Shown here piece by piece: positions 48,701 through 61,793 of a stretch of DNA of 64,000 bases (its first letter is position 1; every line of letters begins with the position of its first letter). The DNA comes from Plasmodium brasilianum (Eukaryota > Apicomplexa > Aconoidasida > Haemosporida > Plasmodiidae), in assembly GCF_023973825.1 (NCBI RefSeq), contig NC_090122.1:862130-926129 (forward strand). The letters are read 5' to 3'. Below the pieces are notes generated by a model. That model did not search any database. It worked only from the letters and a program-made list of their open reading frames with translations, and was not told the origin of the DNA. A program made the translations under genes and the position numbers.

Positions 48701-51272
48701 ATTAATGAAACATTGATAATGAAATCGTACTTCAAACATTTGCAGAAGGATATAGTAATATAAATAAAACTCTACGTTATTTTTAACTCTTCATAAGTAC
48801 ATATACATATATATATTTACATATGTGTATTTTTGCATGGTAATATTATTTTTTACAGGAGTTAAATAAAATACAAATAGAGTTAAAGCTAAATAGCACA
48901 TCAAATGATATATACAAAAATGCATATAAGAAAATTAACATGTTCAATAATAAATATATTATGGATTCTCAGAATCAAAACATTAAGACAAGCTGCTCAC
49001 ATTTTCTCCCTTCTTATTCGTACATATACGTTCAAAATAAGTTGTTTTATATTTCTCCTAGTTCTATTAGCATTTTATACGCCCCAACCAAGTTAAAAAA
49101 AAAAACCAAAGACAAAAAAGATATGATATGTTAATATAAGATAAAGTCAAACAAAACTCAAGTTTTCGTATAAATGAATAAAAATAATAAAATTTTGTTT
49201 TTCCATTAATTTTAGCTCCTTAATCGAAAGGATTGTTATAATAAAAAATTATTCACCTTTAAAAAGTTTAAAATTCAAAATATCCAATAAAAATACGCTA
49301 CCTGGAAATATTTTAAAAATATATCCACATAAAGGTTAAATGAAATAAAATAAACAATGTCCCCTTCTTTACAGTCATATTTTATCCATTTTTTTTTATT
49401 TAATTTTGTATAATTATAGGAATTGTGGAAAGAGGTGAACAAACAATTTTGCGGTTTAGTTTTATTTTGAATGATATATTGTTAGACATTGAAGGAAATA
49501 TTCAAATAGAGTTAAAGTTTATAGATGATTATTCTACCACGAAAAGTGAAAATGGGAATGTTATGTGCAACGTAGATGATTCCTTTGAAACGAATATTGG
49601 TATGTTTTAAAAAATTGTATTCATTCAAAAAGAAAAATAGAATAAGAAATAATAATAAATATAATAAATGATAAAAATTCATAATAAACATAATTAAAAT
49701 ACTTCCTTTTTCCCTCTATTATTTACTATTTTGTGCTAAATAAATAGAGGAAATATATGAAGACACGAGAGGAGAAAAAAAAAAAAGGATGCTGAAGATA
49801 AGGTTTTATCAATAAATGAAGTTAAAAAGGAGAAAAGATTCGATGATGTGACTTTCTCACATTCCCAAAAAATATTTGAAAATATTAAAATGTTCAAATA
49901 TACATATGTAATTATGATTCAAAAATAAGAAAATACTCAATTATGTTTATTATTAGCTAACACGATATATATACATTAATTTAATGATTTGAATATACAT
50001 GCGTATAATAGGCATATATAACATATGTAAATATATTTATGTATATATATATATATATAATGCAAATAGGACAACGTTAATAGAGACATGCTTCAAAAAG
50101 CAATTAGGCGATTGTATGGAATTAAAAATGGTATTAGAAATAGATTAAAGCTAATTTTAAGATACACACAACATTATTTTAAAGTAATATTTATAATATT
50201 AAAACAATTTTCAATTAATTAATAGAGGACACGGTGAAAAAAGACAATTTAAAAGAACCAATTAAACAAGGAATTAAAAAATATTCAAAGTATTATTTTT
50301 ATATTCATGTTAAGCTATTTACATGTAATTGTGATGATGCAATGACAAAAAAAAGTAATTTTGAGAATTTGATTCAAACAAATGTTTACCCAAAATTATT
50401 GTACTTCAAAAAGTACATGCATCTGCCTATGCCATTGGAGGACAAATCAAAAAGTAAAAATATTAACAAACACACACATATATATACATTGTTACAACTG
50501 CTTTAATGTCTCTACTTAACCTATTTACACACAATTCTAAGGATTTTTTAAAAGACATTATTTTGATTTCGACAAATTGGAGAAACTGAAAATTCAGAAT
50601 GAAAAGGAGAAAGAAGCCCATTACAAGCAAAAATTTATATATCAGAAAAGTTGGAATATATAATATTATTCCTGCAATTTTTTTCATTTTTTTCCCTTTT
50701 TTTTTTTATACTTTTAAGCGTTGCATTACATCTTTAATATAATATTTGTAATTTTTCTGAATTTGTTTAGGGGACATATACTGTTGTATGTTTTCGGAGA
50801 TGTTTAAAAGCATAATTAAAAAACATATTAAAAAGAACTTTAAACAACTTTTTGATATAAGCGCGTGCTCAATACAAACTATTGACAGTATTTTAAAGGA
50901 AGATTTAATTGACACAATAACAAGTTTGCTTAATACACCAAAAAAATGATAATGAATATATGCAGCAAATATAATTATAAATGTATACATACACGCATAC
51001 ATATGCACATATATATGCACATATATACCCATATATGTAATAAAAGATGCAGTCGATTTAGATTATTATATTTTTTTTTTCTTTTTTTCTTTTTTTCTTT
51101 TTTCCCTCTCTCTTTATAAGGAAATAAAAAGATGGATTTAATTTCTCAAGTGGAATGTGATTACTCATTTTTGAAGCCGACGATTTTATCCCATATTTTT
51201 TCACATATATTTTCAGATATTATTAATAATCTAATAAACGAAAAAATTATGCTTGAAAAAAAGTTCGATTGA
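42732..51272 (+). CDS. ASH/MSP-domain protein of flagellar type (HYDIN/CFAP/DLEC1-like), ~22 exons
   Basis: I assembled about 1798 residues from exons 42732-43664, 43987-44672, 44870-45064, 45237-45569, 45729-45927, 46151-46684, 46828-46912, 46992-47141, 47250-47256, 47440-47559, 47686-47938, 48120-48377, 48506-48754, 48859-49091, 49216-49334, 49420-49599, 49748-49907, 50070-50130, 50226-50453, 50542-50649, 50771-50923 and 51121-51272. The start opens with an ASH-type strand pattern (LEFSPSIEFNNYEGG, then KKLNIKNTTKNIVRF and NISPGLSKNY). This beta-sandwich pattern recurs many times (INFGQITLGQKITKTIILQN; FENMKLGDTANDKIIIRN; NCYPLKSLKF-like IKNYSPLKSLKF). Such arrays occur in axonemal central-pair proteins. 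Which CFAP it corresponds to cannot be decided by eye. Two joints need care: a 7-nt microexon is required at 47250-47256, and an A12 tract at 49775-49786 shifts the frame by one base. The exon 3 donor (45064) is the least certain boundary. Confidence 0.7.
49775..49786 (+). repeat. Coding A12 tract with apparent -1 frameshift
   Basis: Upstream of the tract the ASH gene reads EIYEDTRGE in the frame set by exon 15; downstream the clearly coding frame (DAEDKVLSINEVKKEKRFDD) is offset by one base. Thirteen A would restore the frame. Sequencing or assembly miscount, a polymorphism, or transcriptional slippage are all possible. Confidence 0.6.
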
Positions 51273-51351
51273 AAAATTTCACAAATTAAAACTTTTACAT
51301 AGCTAAGTAACACAGAAAAAAAAAAAAATTCTTTTATCATATTTGAAAATG

Positions 51352-52176
51352 CTAATAATGATTTTTATTAAAATCATTATTTTCCTCTATATCATCGTAA
51401 TAATCTGAGCTATAATTCTCATCTGTTGAATCTCTTCCTGTATTTATGTATTCATCTTTATTTTTATTGTAATCCTCAACTGCTGACTTGATCCTTTTTG
51501 CTTCTCTATATTTTTCTATATAAACCTTTAAAATAATATATAAAGAATATGATAAAACCAAAATTGTTGAAAGAAAAAATGGCGATGATCTGAATTCAGC
51601 AAGCGATATGGATAAAAAATGACGTTTGATTTTGCTTGGAATATTTAGACAAAATAAGTTTTCTTTAAAAATATTTCTAATAATAAATTCAATTTTTTTA
51701 TTTAGTAAAATTGTGTAAACCGGGTATAATGCCAAGCAAAATGTACCCACACAGAAGAATTTTGTTAAGATATTTTTATTAAATACAACCCCAAATTTAG
51801 AAGTTAATCTATTCCATAAATTTTTGTCTTCTTTATTCAAAGAGTTGTATAAATATTCCTTTCCTCCATTTTCAGAATCTTGTATATGTAAAACATTTTT
51901 TAAATTATTATATTTTTTTATAATATCTTTATTATGAATTATTTTATTTTTATTTAAAGTTAACAAATGATATTCTTTTTTGTTAAATCCAATAAATCCA
52001 TATTCATTAATCATATATTTTCCTTTCTGATGAGGAGAATTGTTATAGTATTGAAAATGCAAATGTTTCCTCAAAGATGTAATATTAATACAGTTGATAT
52101 TTAAAAAAAAAAAAAGAAAAAAAAAGGGTATAAATTCAAAAATTTTACTTAGCTTCATTTTAAATGATACTTTCAT
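51352..52176 (-). CDS. Small membrane protein with apicoplast-like leader, unknown function
   Basis: Single exon, 274 residues, from an ATG at 52176. A hydrophobic leader (residues about 11-29, ending NINCINI) reads as a signal peptide, and residues 30-95 are rich in Lys, Asn and His with few acids, as in Plasmodium apicoplast transit peptides. Two further membrane helices follow, at about 138-158 (FFCVGTFCLALYPVYTILL) and 199-220 (PFFLSTILVLSYSLYIILKV). The C-terminus is an acidic, Asn-rich tail. I recognise no family. The gene ends only 79 bp from the end of the ASH gene on the opposite strand, so their 3' UTRs must overlap. Apicoplast or secretory-membrane location is inference from the leader. 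Confidence 0.75.
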   Translation of the reverse strand: MKVSFKMKLSKIFEFIPFFFLFFFLNINCINITSLRKHLHFQYYNNSPHQKGKYMINEYGFIGFNKKEYHLLTLNKNKIIHNKDIIKKYNNLKNVLHIQDSENGGKEYLYNSLNKEDKNLWNRLTSKFGVVFNKNILTKFFCVGTFCLALYPVYTILLNKKIEFIIRNIFKENLFCLNIPSKIKRHFLSISLAEFRSSPFFLSTILVLSYSLYIILKVYIEKYREAKRIKSAVEDYNKNKDEYINTGRDSTDENYSSDYYDDIEENNDFNKNHY

Positions 52177-54849
52177 GAATGTCTTTTATTTTAATATATT
52201 ATTGTAACATATTTATTTTTGTTAATTACAAGGGGGGAAAATGTGTAACATGATTTTTTTTTTTTTTTTTTAAATTACTAATAATGTTTATTCTCATAAA
52301 TATATATGTGTTATAAATATCTTTGTAACTGTTTTTGAATGCATAATACAAAATTATTTTTTACGCATGTGTGTATTGAAAAATGAGCGTTTATTTTTTT
52401 ATTTTCCAAACGGTTAAGTGTTCAATGTTTTTTTAATATTAAATTTTACTCTTAAAAAATTTTATATCCTTCACATAATTCATATCTAAATTTTTCTGTT
52501 TCATTTCATCGGAAAGGGTTCATATATTTACTAAATGATCTGTTTTTATAAAGAATTATTAATTTTAGCGAATACAATAGGCCATCTTCCTGTTTAAGTC
52601 ATTTTTGTTTTACTTTGATCACATATTTCTGATGTTTTTTGTTCGTATACTTCTTCTTTATTTTGTTTGTAATACTTATGTATTTTGTTCTTATACCTTT
52701 GCTATATTATGTTCGTATATTTTTGTCATTTAATTCACGAACAAAACACCTTTCTATCATTCACCTATATACAAACGATTTCATAAGAAGAAGAAAATTA
52801 AGTAAAACATTAAAGCAAAAACCTTAATCTTCATTTTACAGTTACATAAAAAATAGCTTGTAACCACACACAGAGATATATATGTAATATGCACACAAGA
52901 TATACCAAAAAAAAAAAAAAAAAGTAAATATGTATTTATTTATGAATGTATTATAAATATATATATATATATATATATACTTATTTATATGTACATTCAC
53001 ATGGCTGTACAAATAAAAATATTAAAAATTTATAAAAGAAAATAGGAAAAAAAATAACAAAAAAAAAAAAAAAATGAACATGGCTAAATAAGCCATCCTA
53101 CAAACACATGCATACAAAAAAAAAAAAAAAAGTATGAACTGTACAGGAAAATCAACACTATAAAAAAAAAAAAAAAAAAAATTAGACCATTATAGAAATG
53201 AGAACAAAAAAAACATAAAGGCAAACATCGAAATAATCTTGAATTACTAAGTGGAATTCTAAATTTTAATTAATTTTTATTTTATTTGTTCAACAGGAAA
53301 ATTAAAATTTATGGAGGGGTAAACATTTTCATTTTAAATGTTGGAATAAGGACAAACAAAAAAAAAAATTTAAAAAAAAAAACGAAAACAAAAAAAAAAA
53401 AATTTAGTGGAAATATATGTTAATGACTTTTCCTTAAAATGATGAAAAAAAAAATTTGTGTATATAAATCTATATAATTTTTATTTTAAAATTATGAGGT
53501 GATACTGTAAGGGATTAATGCAACTTTTTTTTTTTATTTTTTTACTTTTTATTATTAATATTACCACAATCTCTCAAATGGTTATATTCGTTGTAACAAA
53601 ATCTCATTTCTTTTAAATCTTGTAATTGAATGTATAGAAAATTTAACTAGTGTATATATATATATATATGTATAAATATTGTACATATAGATACATATAC
53701 ACATACATATAAACATACATATGCACATTATATACACAAACATACATGTGAATATTATTATAATTCCCATATTCACAAACCTCATTTTTTTGTTTATGCA
53801 TTACTAGCGTATTATAAACATTTTTCACATTAGCAACACATTTAACCTAAATTCTTTTTTTTTACTCCTTTTAAATAATATATAATTTCTAAAAGTTTTT
53901 TTTGTTTTATACTGCTATCTATATTTTTTTAAGCACTTAAAGTCACAAGCGCCAACATTTTTATCTCAAAATTGTATTTATTATTTTTTCTATTTTTACC
54001 ACTTATTTATTTATTAATTCAGTTTTAATATTTTGGTGATCCATTTATTTTATATCCAACCAAAAATTGTTATAGTGTGTACGGTCAATAATTCATTACA
54101 TGGTAGATACTTTTTATTAATTCCTAAACGTAAATGTGCATTGTTATTGCAATATGTTTTAAGGTTAATATATACATATATATATTTGTATAATTTTTTT
54201 TTATAGTTTTAGGATACAAAAATTACTTTCTACAATAACAAGAAAAAAAAAAAAAATTTTAATGTACAAATTATGAAATTTATTCACCTATAAGAGATGG
54301 AATGTATTTATTTTTCCTCATTTTATCCTTTTTCATAAGTCTGTAAGTTATGAGTACTTAATATTTTTCTTCATATAAAATATAAGAACTATCGATGGAA
54401 GAATGAAAAAATAAAACAAGTGAAGGCGTTTATAATTTTACAAATATACTCAATTTAGAATTTTTACAATATGTAGTGCGTCGTAGTGTGAAATGTTTTA
54501 TCTTTAAGTTAAAGATTACCTTTATTTTTATTTAGTGGAAAATATTTTTTCGATGATTTTCCAAGAACAACGGAGCGAATTTCTCTTAACCTCTTTTTTT
54601 TTTTTTTTTTGCTTACATCATTTATTTTTTTAAGAGTCGTAAAAAATTTCTTGAATTATAGAATGCACAATGCGTATGTATGTATATATATATATATATA
54701 CCTGCTACCTTTGCTTTTTTTTGGTTAAAATTTTTTTTTCAAAGCTTTTCTAATTTTTTACGTTTTTACATAAAATATGTTTTTTGAAATATCGAAAAAT
54801 ATTTATGTAAGAAAAGGCGAACATTATTATAATAAAAAAATTCATAATA
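52177..54849. other. Divergent intergenic region, 2.7 kb
   Basis: Holds the promoters of the small membrane protein (-) and CDPK6 (+). It has many A14-A18 runs (52909-52923, 53117-53131, 53163-53180), TA microsatellites (52960-52979, 53655-53669, 54683-54700) and poly-T at 54594-54610. No open frame of note and no RNA gene recognised. Confidence 0.55.
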
Positions 54850-57800
54850 ATGTTAGTAAGTGCAAAAAGAAAAAAAAAAAAAAATTCTATATTAGAAGAC
54901 GAAAGTGAAAAGGATATTAGATTTATAGAGAGTGGAAATCATGAAGACTCATATAACATATGTGAACTGTATGGAGACATAGAAAATAATGGAAACAGAA
55001 CAAATACAAATTATTCTTTTCAAAACCTGAATAAGAAAGAGCACATAACTAAGAATTCATTCAAAGAATTTTATATAAATTCAAAAGAAAATATGCAATA
55101 TGGTACAAATGAAAATGAAATATTCACAGAGGATATACTTGAAAACGACAATTTTGATGACATTAATTTTGTTGAGGACGAAAATATAGAATATAAAACA
55201 TACAGTTCTTATACAAACCGAGATTTTAAATTATTTAGTAAATATCCTAGTGAAAGTATAAAAAAGAAAATTGTGCAACCTGATAGAAAATACAACCAAC
55301 TAGATGGGAAATATAAGAAATACTGGTATAATAATGAACGTTTTAAAAATAATTTAAATGAGGAGGACTCAGATAAAATGGAATTTTTGAACAAAAATAA
55401 AAAAAGCGTAGAATATAATAAACAAAATGGCATTCACTTCAAAAAAGGAATTGCGCGCAGTAGTACTCGGAATAATAATTATATTCAAGAAAATTATAAA
55501 AAATATAAGGGAAATTGTATAGGTAGTAATAATTATGAATATTTTAATCGTGGGGATTCTAGTTACTATGAATATGAAGATGATGATGAAGATGCATACG
55601 AAGGTGATGACGATGAAAATAATCAAGAAATAAAAAGAAAAAAGAACTTGGAAAATACCGGTGTAGTAAGGCAGAGTAGAGGAAATGCTGAGAATGAAGA
55701 TTATGAATATGAGGAATATTATAATGATACTAAGGAAGAAGTGGAATATAATGAAGAAGAAGAAGAAGAAGAGAATGAAGAAGAGAATGAAGAAGAGGAA
55801 GATGAAGAAGAAGAGGAAGAAGAAGAGGAAGAAGAAGAGAAAGAAGAAGACAAAGAAGAAGAGGAAGAAGAAGAGGAAGAAGAAGAGGAAGAAGAAGAGG
55901 AAGAAGAAGAGGAAGAAGAAGAGGAAGAAAAAGCATTCCGAGATTCAGTAAGAGAAAGCGAACAAAAGTGTACTAGCGCTTTACGTAACCGCAGAAACAA
56001 CTTTAACTTAAAAAATGAATATAAAGAAAATGAAAATTCTAATAAGAGGGAAAATGAGAATTTCGAAAAAGAAATAATATCATATGAAAAAGAAGAAAAT
56101 AAAATGATTGTTCCTATGCATAATATTATAAATTACAATGGAAAAAACAATAATAAAAATTATGATGTCAACGTGTCGATTTATGAAAAAGATCGTTATA
56201 TAAATAATTTAAGAACTATGGAAAAAAAGCAAAGTGAGGAATTAGCGACAATGTATAATGCAAATCAAAATAATTTAAAGAAGAATGATTTACGAAAAAA
56301 TATACAGTCAAGAGTCAAAAGCAGTAATATAGAAAATAAATCAAAGAGTAACATCATTAGTGCGAAATATACAAATGTATGTATTGATAAAAATAAATAT
56401 AATACTTTTAATAATATGGATGATAAAACTATTATGTTTAATATCATTGGAAGTACTGCGTCTACACCTACTTCTGCTACTACTACTATCACTACCGCTG
56501 CGACTAGCGGCAATGTTAAGTTAAAGTACAAAGATGAAATGATAAATAATGTTGAATATATGAATAATTCGTTATATAAGAGTACAGCATATAAAGATAG
56601 TAATTATATTATAAAAAAAATGGAGGCAGGATATAAAGAACTAAAATATACTGGAAAATATGCTAGAGAACCAATTCAAGACAGTAACGTTGAAGACAAA
56701 AAAAAAAATAAAATTAAAAATTTTTTAGAAAAAATAAAGCATAGAAAAAATAATGAAGAAAATTTAATAAAAAAGGAACATAGAAATTATGAACAAGAAC
56801 AAAAAAAGGATAAATTAAAAATGAAATTTATTGATATTTTACATACAGGGACATTGGGAAATTTTTTTCATCGCAGTAAAAGCAATTATGCAAAATCTTT
56901 ATCACCCCAGCGTAAAAGGGATAATAGTTTTAATTCTGTAAGTAGTTCAAATGATGTATACAAGATTAGTTTAGATTATTCAAAAAAATCTAAAATAATG
57001 AATACGCTACATCATCATGAAAGTAATAATACTCCATTTCAATTTTCTATAAAAGATGAAGCAAAATATTACAACAGGCAAGAATTAAAAAGAGAAATCT
57101 ATTATAATTCGAATGAAGAAAGTAAAGTTAAGAATAATTTGGTTTACGATTCATTAAGCAATGAAAGATCACAACACATTAAAGATGATATAAAATATAT
57201 TGAACTAATAAATAAAAAAGACAAAATAAAGTACCTACAATTTTCAAATAATTTAAATGATAAAGAAAAAAGTGTGAAAAATGGTAAGTGCTTAAGAGGT
57301 GAATATAGTAAATATCTTGAAGTAAATAAAAAAGATTATCAAGATGATTTTACCAAATCAAGGCCCACGTATACGAATAACATAAGTTTAGATGTAAATA
57401 ATGAACAACCGAATACAAGCGAAAACATATTTCCCATCCATCAGCACTTATCGAAAAAAACTATTTTTTGGAGTGATAATGAAATGAAAGAATTAAAACA
57501 GATACAAAAAGAAAATGAAATCAACACAAAGAAATTAAGTACGAAGGAAGAAGATTTAGAAGTTAAAATAAATCAAACACTAAGCAAAAAGATGATTGAG
57601 AATAATGAATTAAAGAAACAAAATGAAAACAATGAAGACCTTATAGTTACACCCTTTTATATAAAAAGCAAAATAGATAAAGTTTTGAAAAATAGTGAAA
57701 TTTTCGAAAAGTCTGCCAGAGCAACATTTCAACAATTTGATGTTAAAAATAAAAATTTTCTTCATTTTAGTGAGATTGAATCGCTGATTCAACAGATGTG

Positions 57801-59198
57801 CTATAACTTGGAGCTCCCTCCTGTCGATAGTAAAAAAAAAAAAAATAATATGTATATCGTTGTGTATGTACTACATATAAAGGAATTATAGAGAAAAAAT
57901 TTTGCCACATGTTTACATATATATATATATATACATGTGTAGTACACTTGCATATTTGCGTGTATGTACATTTACATATATGCATGTGAACACGTGTACT
58001 TTTATTAGTTGAACACCTTTTTTGCTATATTTTTTTTTTTTTTAAAGAAAATATATTATCCATTGTTTATAAAGATTATGATAGCAGTAAGAATAACAGT
58101 ATGAATTACACCGACTTTCGTCAAATGTACTGGGATCTGTTAAAGCAAATAAAGAAGAAATATTATCCAACGAAGAATTTTAAAATAAAAAGGAACTGTA
58201 TTATAAGTAGAAAAAAATTAGGTGGATATGATTATTCATCTATATATAATTATTTAAGTTTTAAGAAAATTTTAGGATGTGGAGCATTTGGTGAAGTACA
58301 TTTAGTTGAAGACAATATTTGTAAGCTTTACAAAGTTGTTAAGATATTAAAAAAAAAAAATATGAAAAATATTAAAATAAATGAAGAAATTAATGTGTTA
58401 ATATATTTAGATCATCCCAATATAATAAAAATTTTTGATGTATATGAAAATGTAGATTGTACATATATTGTTATGGAGTTATGTGAAGGTGGTGAGTTAA
58501 TGAGTAAAATCAGAAAATCAGAAAATTTTAATGAAGCGTATATAAAGAATATAATGTTTCAAATTTTATGTGCAATAGCATATATGCATAGTAATAATAT
58601 AGCTCATAAAGATTTAAAACCAGAAAATATTTTGTTTAAAACAAAGGAGGATGATACTCTAAAAATCATTGATTTTGGTCTAGCAGAGTTAATTAATAAA
58701 TCGGAAGGAGTCAGTAAAACAGCAGCAGGAACAGTTTTGTATATGGCACCAGAGGTGTTTAAAAAAAATATTACCATTAAATGTGATATATGGTCTGCAG
58801 GAGTAATAATGTTTTTTTTATTTACCAAAAATTTACCTTTTTCAGGTACTACATATGAACAAGTGAAACATAGTGTGTTTAAAGATGAACCCAATTATAA
58901 ATCTTTAAAGCAGAAATTATCCCAACCAGCATTACATATATTAAAACTTATGTTGGAAAAGGATCATAAAAAAAGACCTATGGCTTCAGTGGTAAAAATT
59001 AATATTCACCAAAACGTTCACGTCGCAGTGTTGTTTCGGAGCAGTGTCTCTATGCACATTCTCGCTCCTCTCTCACCTTCCACATATATGTATATGTGTA
59101 TATATTGTATGTATGCATGTATAAGGGTATACGTGCGATTATTCTAGATATATATAAATTGTGTAAATATGTAAAATTAATCTTTTTTTATTTCTCAC

Positions 59199-59253
<55 letters not shown>

Positions 59254-60248
59254 TTTTTCTCTTTCCTCCTGCTGCTACTACATTACAGCTTTTGCATCAC
59301 CCGTGGTTTCAAGGATACCTCGATCCAGTTGAAATTTCCCCTGGAACAATGAATAATATAAAATCATACATGAAGCATTCAAACATAAGAAATATTATAG
59401 TTAATATAATGGCTCATGAATTAAGCATCATAAATAATAATGTCAAATATATTAATGAGCTATTTTTTAAAATAGACACGAATCACAATGGATCACTTAG
59501 TCATAGAGAAATTTACACAGTTTTATCAAATGCAGGAATAAAAAAATGGGACATTAATAGAATTGTTCAAGCACTCGATATTAATGACAGGGGAAGCATA
59601 ACTTATACTGGTATATTTACTACATGTGCATGTGTTTATATGTATAGTTTATGCATCTCTATTCGCGCACGTTCAGCTGTCCGTTGAACCTCTTAGAATA
59701 AATATACACATAAATATGCTTCAATAGATTCACATATATATATGTATAGATACCTATGTATTCACACCTTAACCGTTCGCCTTTTTAGAGTTTATTGCCG
59801 GTTGTTATAGATGGAAAAATATCGAATCCACATTTTTAAAAGCTGCTTTCAATAAGATAGATAAGGTTGCTAATATTGCATACTTTCTGTACTCGTGCAT
59901 ATATATATATATATATATGTATATGAATTTATTACATACAAAGGTGCAATTTAGCATTATGTATATAGACAGATATTTAAAATTTCCAATTATTTTTTTG
60001 TTTTATGAATTTTATTACTCCTCTATTTTTTTATATGCTCATAAAAATGTACTTAGAAAAAAAATAAAATAAAATAAAATGCTTGCACTAATTTAATTCT
60101 TCAGGATGAAGACGGATATATTAGCAAAAGCGATATATTTTCATTAGTTCAAGATAAGGATATAGATAGTAACGATATTGACAATTTTTTTTCATCTGTG
60201 TTTAGCATAAAAAGGGATTTATCTAAGGATAAAAGGATAAATAAAGTA

Positions 60249-60283
<35 letters not shown>

Positions 60284-60478
60284 AAAGAGAAAAAGAGAAA
60301 GAAGTGAAAGCAAGGGGAAAAAAGAAAGAAAAAGAAGGAAAAAAACAAAGAGATAGAGAGAGAAAGAAAGAATATTGAATAATTATACTAATAAATCCTG
60401 TCTTTGTAACTAATGCTTATTTTCTTCTTGTAGATAAGCTTCCCTGATTTTAAAGAATATCTGTTGAGCACATTTTAG
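54850..60478 (+). CDS. CDPK6: Calcium-dependent protein kinase CDPK6, long N-terminal extension (6 exons)
   Basis: Exons 54850-57829, 58048-58991, 59289-59610, 59789-59865, 60105-60245 and 60434-60478 close in frame to 1502 residues. Residues 1-950 are charged and disordered, with a Glu run of about 60 (302-360). An EF-hand pair precedes the kinase (FDVKNKNFLHFSEI near 960; YDSSKNNSMNYTDF near 1010). The kinase domain spans about 1065-1330: Gly loop LGCGAFGEV, HKDLKPEN in place of HRD, DFG at ~1200, GTVLYMAPE. After it come a junction helix and C-terminal EF-hands: IDTNHNGSLSHREI, LDINDRGSITYTEF, a calcium loop in IDKDEDGYISKSDI, and a degenerate fourth. CDPKs respond directly to calcium; CDPK6 has been linked in rodent malaria to sporozoite switching to invasion. 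The symbol rests on the giant N-terminus and on position beside the kelch dynein gene, which matches P. falciparum. Confidence 0.82.
55750..55930 (+). repeat. Coding GAA/GAG purine tract (poly-Glu)
   Basis: About 180 bp of almost pure purine on the coding strand, mostly GAAGAGGAAGAAGAA units, encoding a near-continuous Glu run. On the other strand it gives spurious poly-Ser and poly-Leu frames. Confidence 0.9.
59197..59218 (+). repeat. Intronic CT microsatellite
   Basis: Ten or so CT dinucleotides inside CDPK6 intron 2, followed by a TA run and a long T tract. CT microsatellites are rare in this A/T-dominated sequence. Confidence 0.85.
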
Positions 60479-61793
60479 ACCCACGTATAAGTAACAAACA
60501 CAAAAAAAGATGGCTAACAATAAGGCGAAAATTCATAAAGGACTTAAACAAAAAAACTGAAACGCAAGATGTACCTTTTTTTACATATTACGTTAGCCCT
60601 TATTTTATACATATGTGAAAATACTCATTTGTGCGTTCCACGTTGAATCCCTAAAGAAGTGTCAGCTCGTTAATTTTTTTTTTTTTTTTTTAAATCATAC
60701 ATTTTTTATAGTTTAAAATTTAATTAATAAGGTATTTATGTATATGTTATTATTTAATATTTATAATATATATTTTATAATTCGTTTGTCTTTATGCGTT
60801 ATCATTTTTTCCCCACCCCTCCCTTTGTTTTTTTACTTTTTTTTTTTTTTTTGTTTAATTTTTCAAAATTTTATTTAAAACATCCCACGTTAATACTGCA
60901 TTTATTGTTAACACATATATGCATGTACTTATTATTGCATAGACATTTTTAAATATACCCACATGTTAATTTTTTTTATGAAAATTGATCATGACTCTTG
61001 TTATAATAGTAGAAAAGCAAAAGTTAATATGTGCCTATATACCTTTATATTTTTGCATCTGTATTTTTTAGTAAAGTATTTTATACATTATATAATGAAA
61101 CGTTTAAATAACTGAAAAAAAAAAGGTTAAACATATATATAAATAAATATATAAACATGTGCACATATGAACAAATACTCATATAAATAAATAAACATAT
61201 AAGCAAAAAAATATACATTAAACGCTCAATATTACATTTAAAATATTTTAAAATTACAGATGTTTGTGCTATTGCATATAATTTTATGTTATATAGAATT
61301 CGAGTTATACTATGGATAACAGGATCATAGTGTAAAAATAGACATATTTGACACTTTGTGTTAGATGCGCATGTAATGTATACACATTTTTTCTTAGAAT
61401 GTGTAATATATATATATATTTTTTGATGTAAATGTTTCCCATATTTATTTTTCAACGAATAGAAAGAGTAAAAAAAAAGAAAACAAATGAAAAACGTCTT
61501 TAGTATCTTGTATAAGTGTATAATAGCATGCGAACTTTGTTATAATAAAAAAAGTTTCTTTCTTCGTCTCTTCCTTTTTTGCTCTCTTTCTCCTCTTTCT
61601 TCTTTCTTTTTCATCAGTATAAAATAATGTATAAGCATGTCTAATTGTTTTTCTTTTTCTCTTCCTTTATCTCTTTTTTTTTTCTTTTTTTTTGTGGCTT
61701 ATATTTACAGTCACTATAAGGATAAAAAATAAAATTTATTTTACGTATACCGCTATTTTCTAAATAGATATATATATATATATATGTATAAAT
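60479..61793. other. Intergenic, 1.3 kb
   Basis: Between CDPK6 and the dynein gene, both on +. It contains T tracts (60677-60691, 60838-60852), TA stretches and, from 61560 to 61695, a clear pyrimidine-rich (TTTCTTCTC) segment about 100-240 bp before the dynein ATG. No RNA gene recognised. Confidence 0.5.

Noticed and set aside
55685..56000. Open frames on both strands giving poly-Lys, poly-Ser and poly-Leu products
   Set aside because: They are shadow frames of the GAA/GAG tract in CDPK6 and have no independent coding character.
61081..61455. 124-codon minus-strand frame between CDPK6 and the dynein gene
   Set aside because: Product is an Ile/Tyr/His/Cys string from TA-rich sequence with no domain; no ATG context or partner exon supports it.
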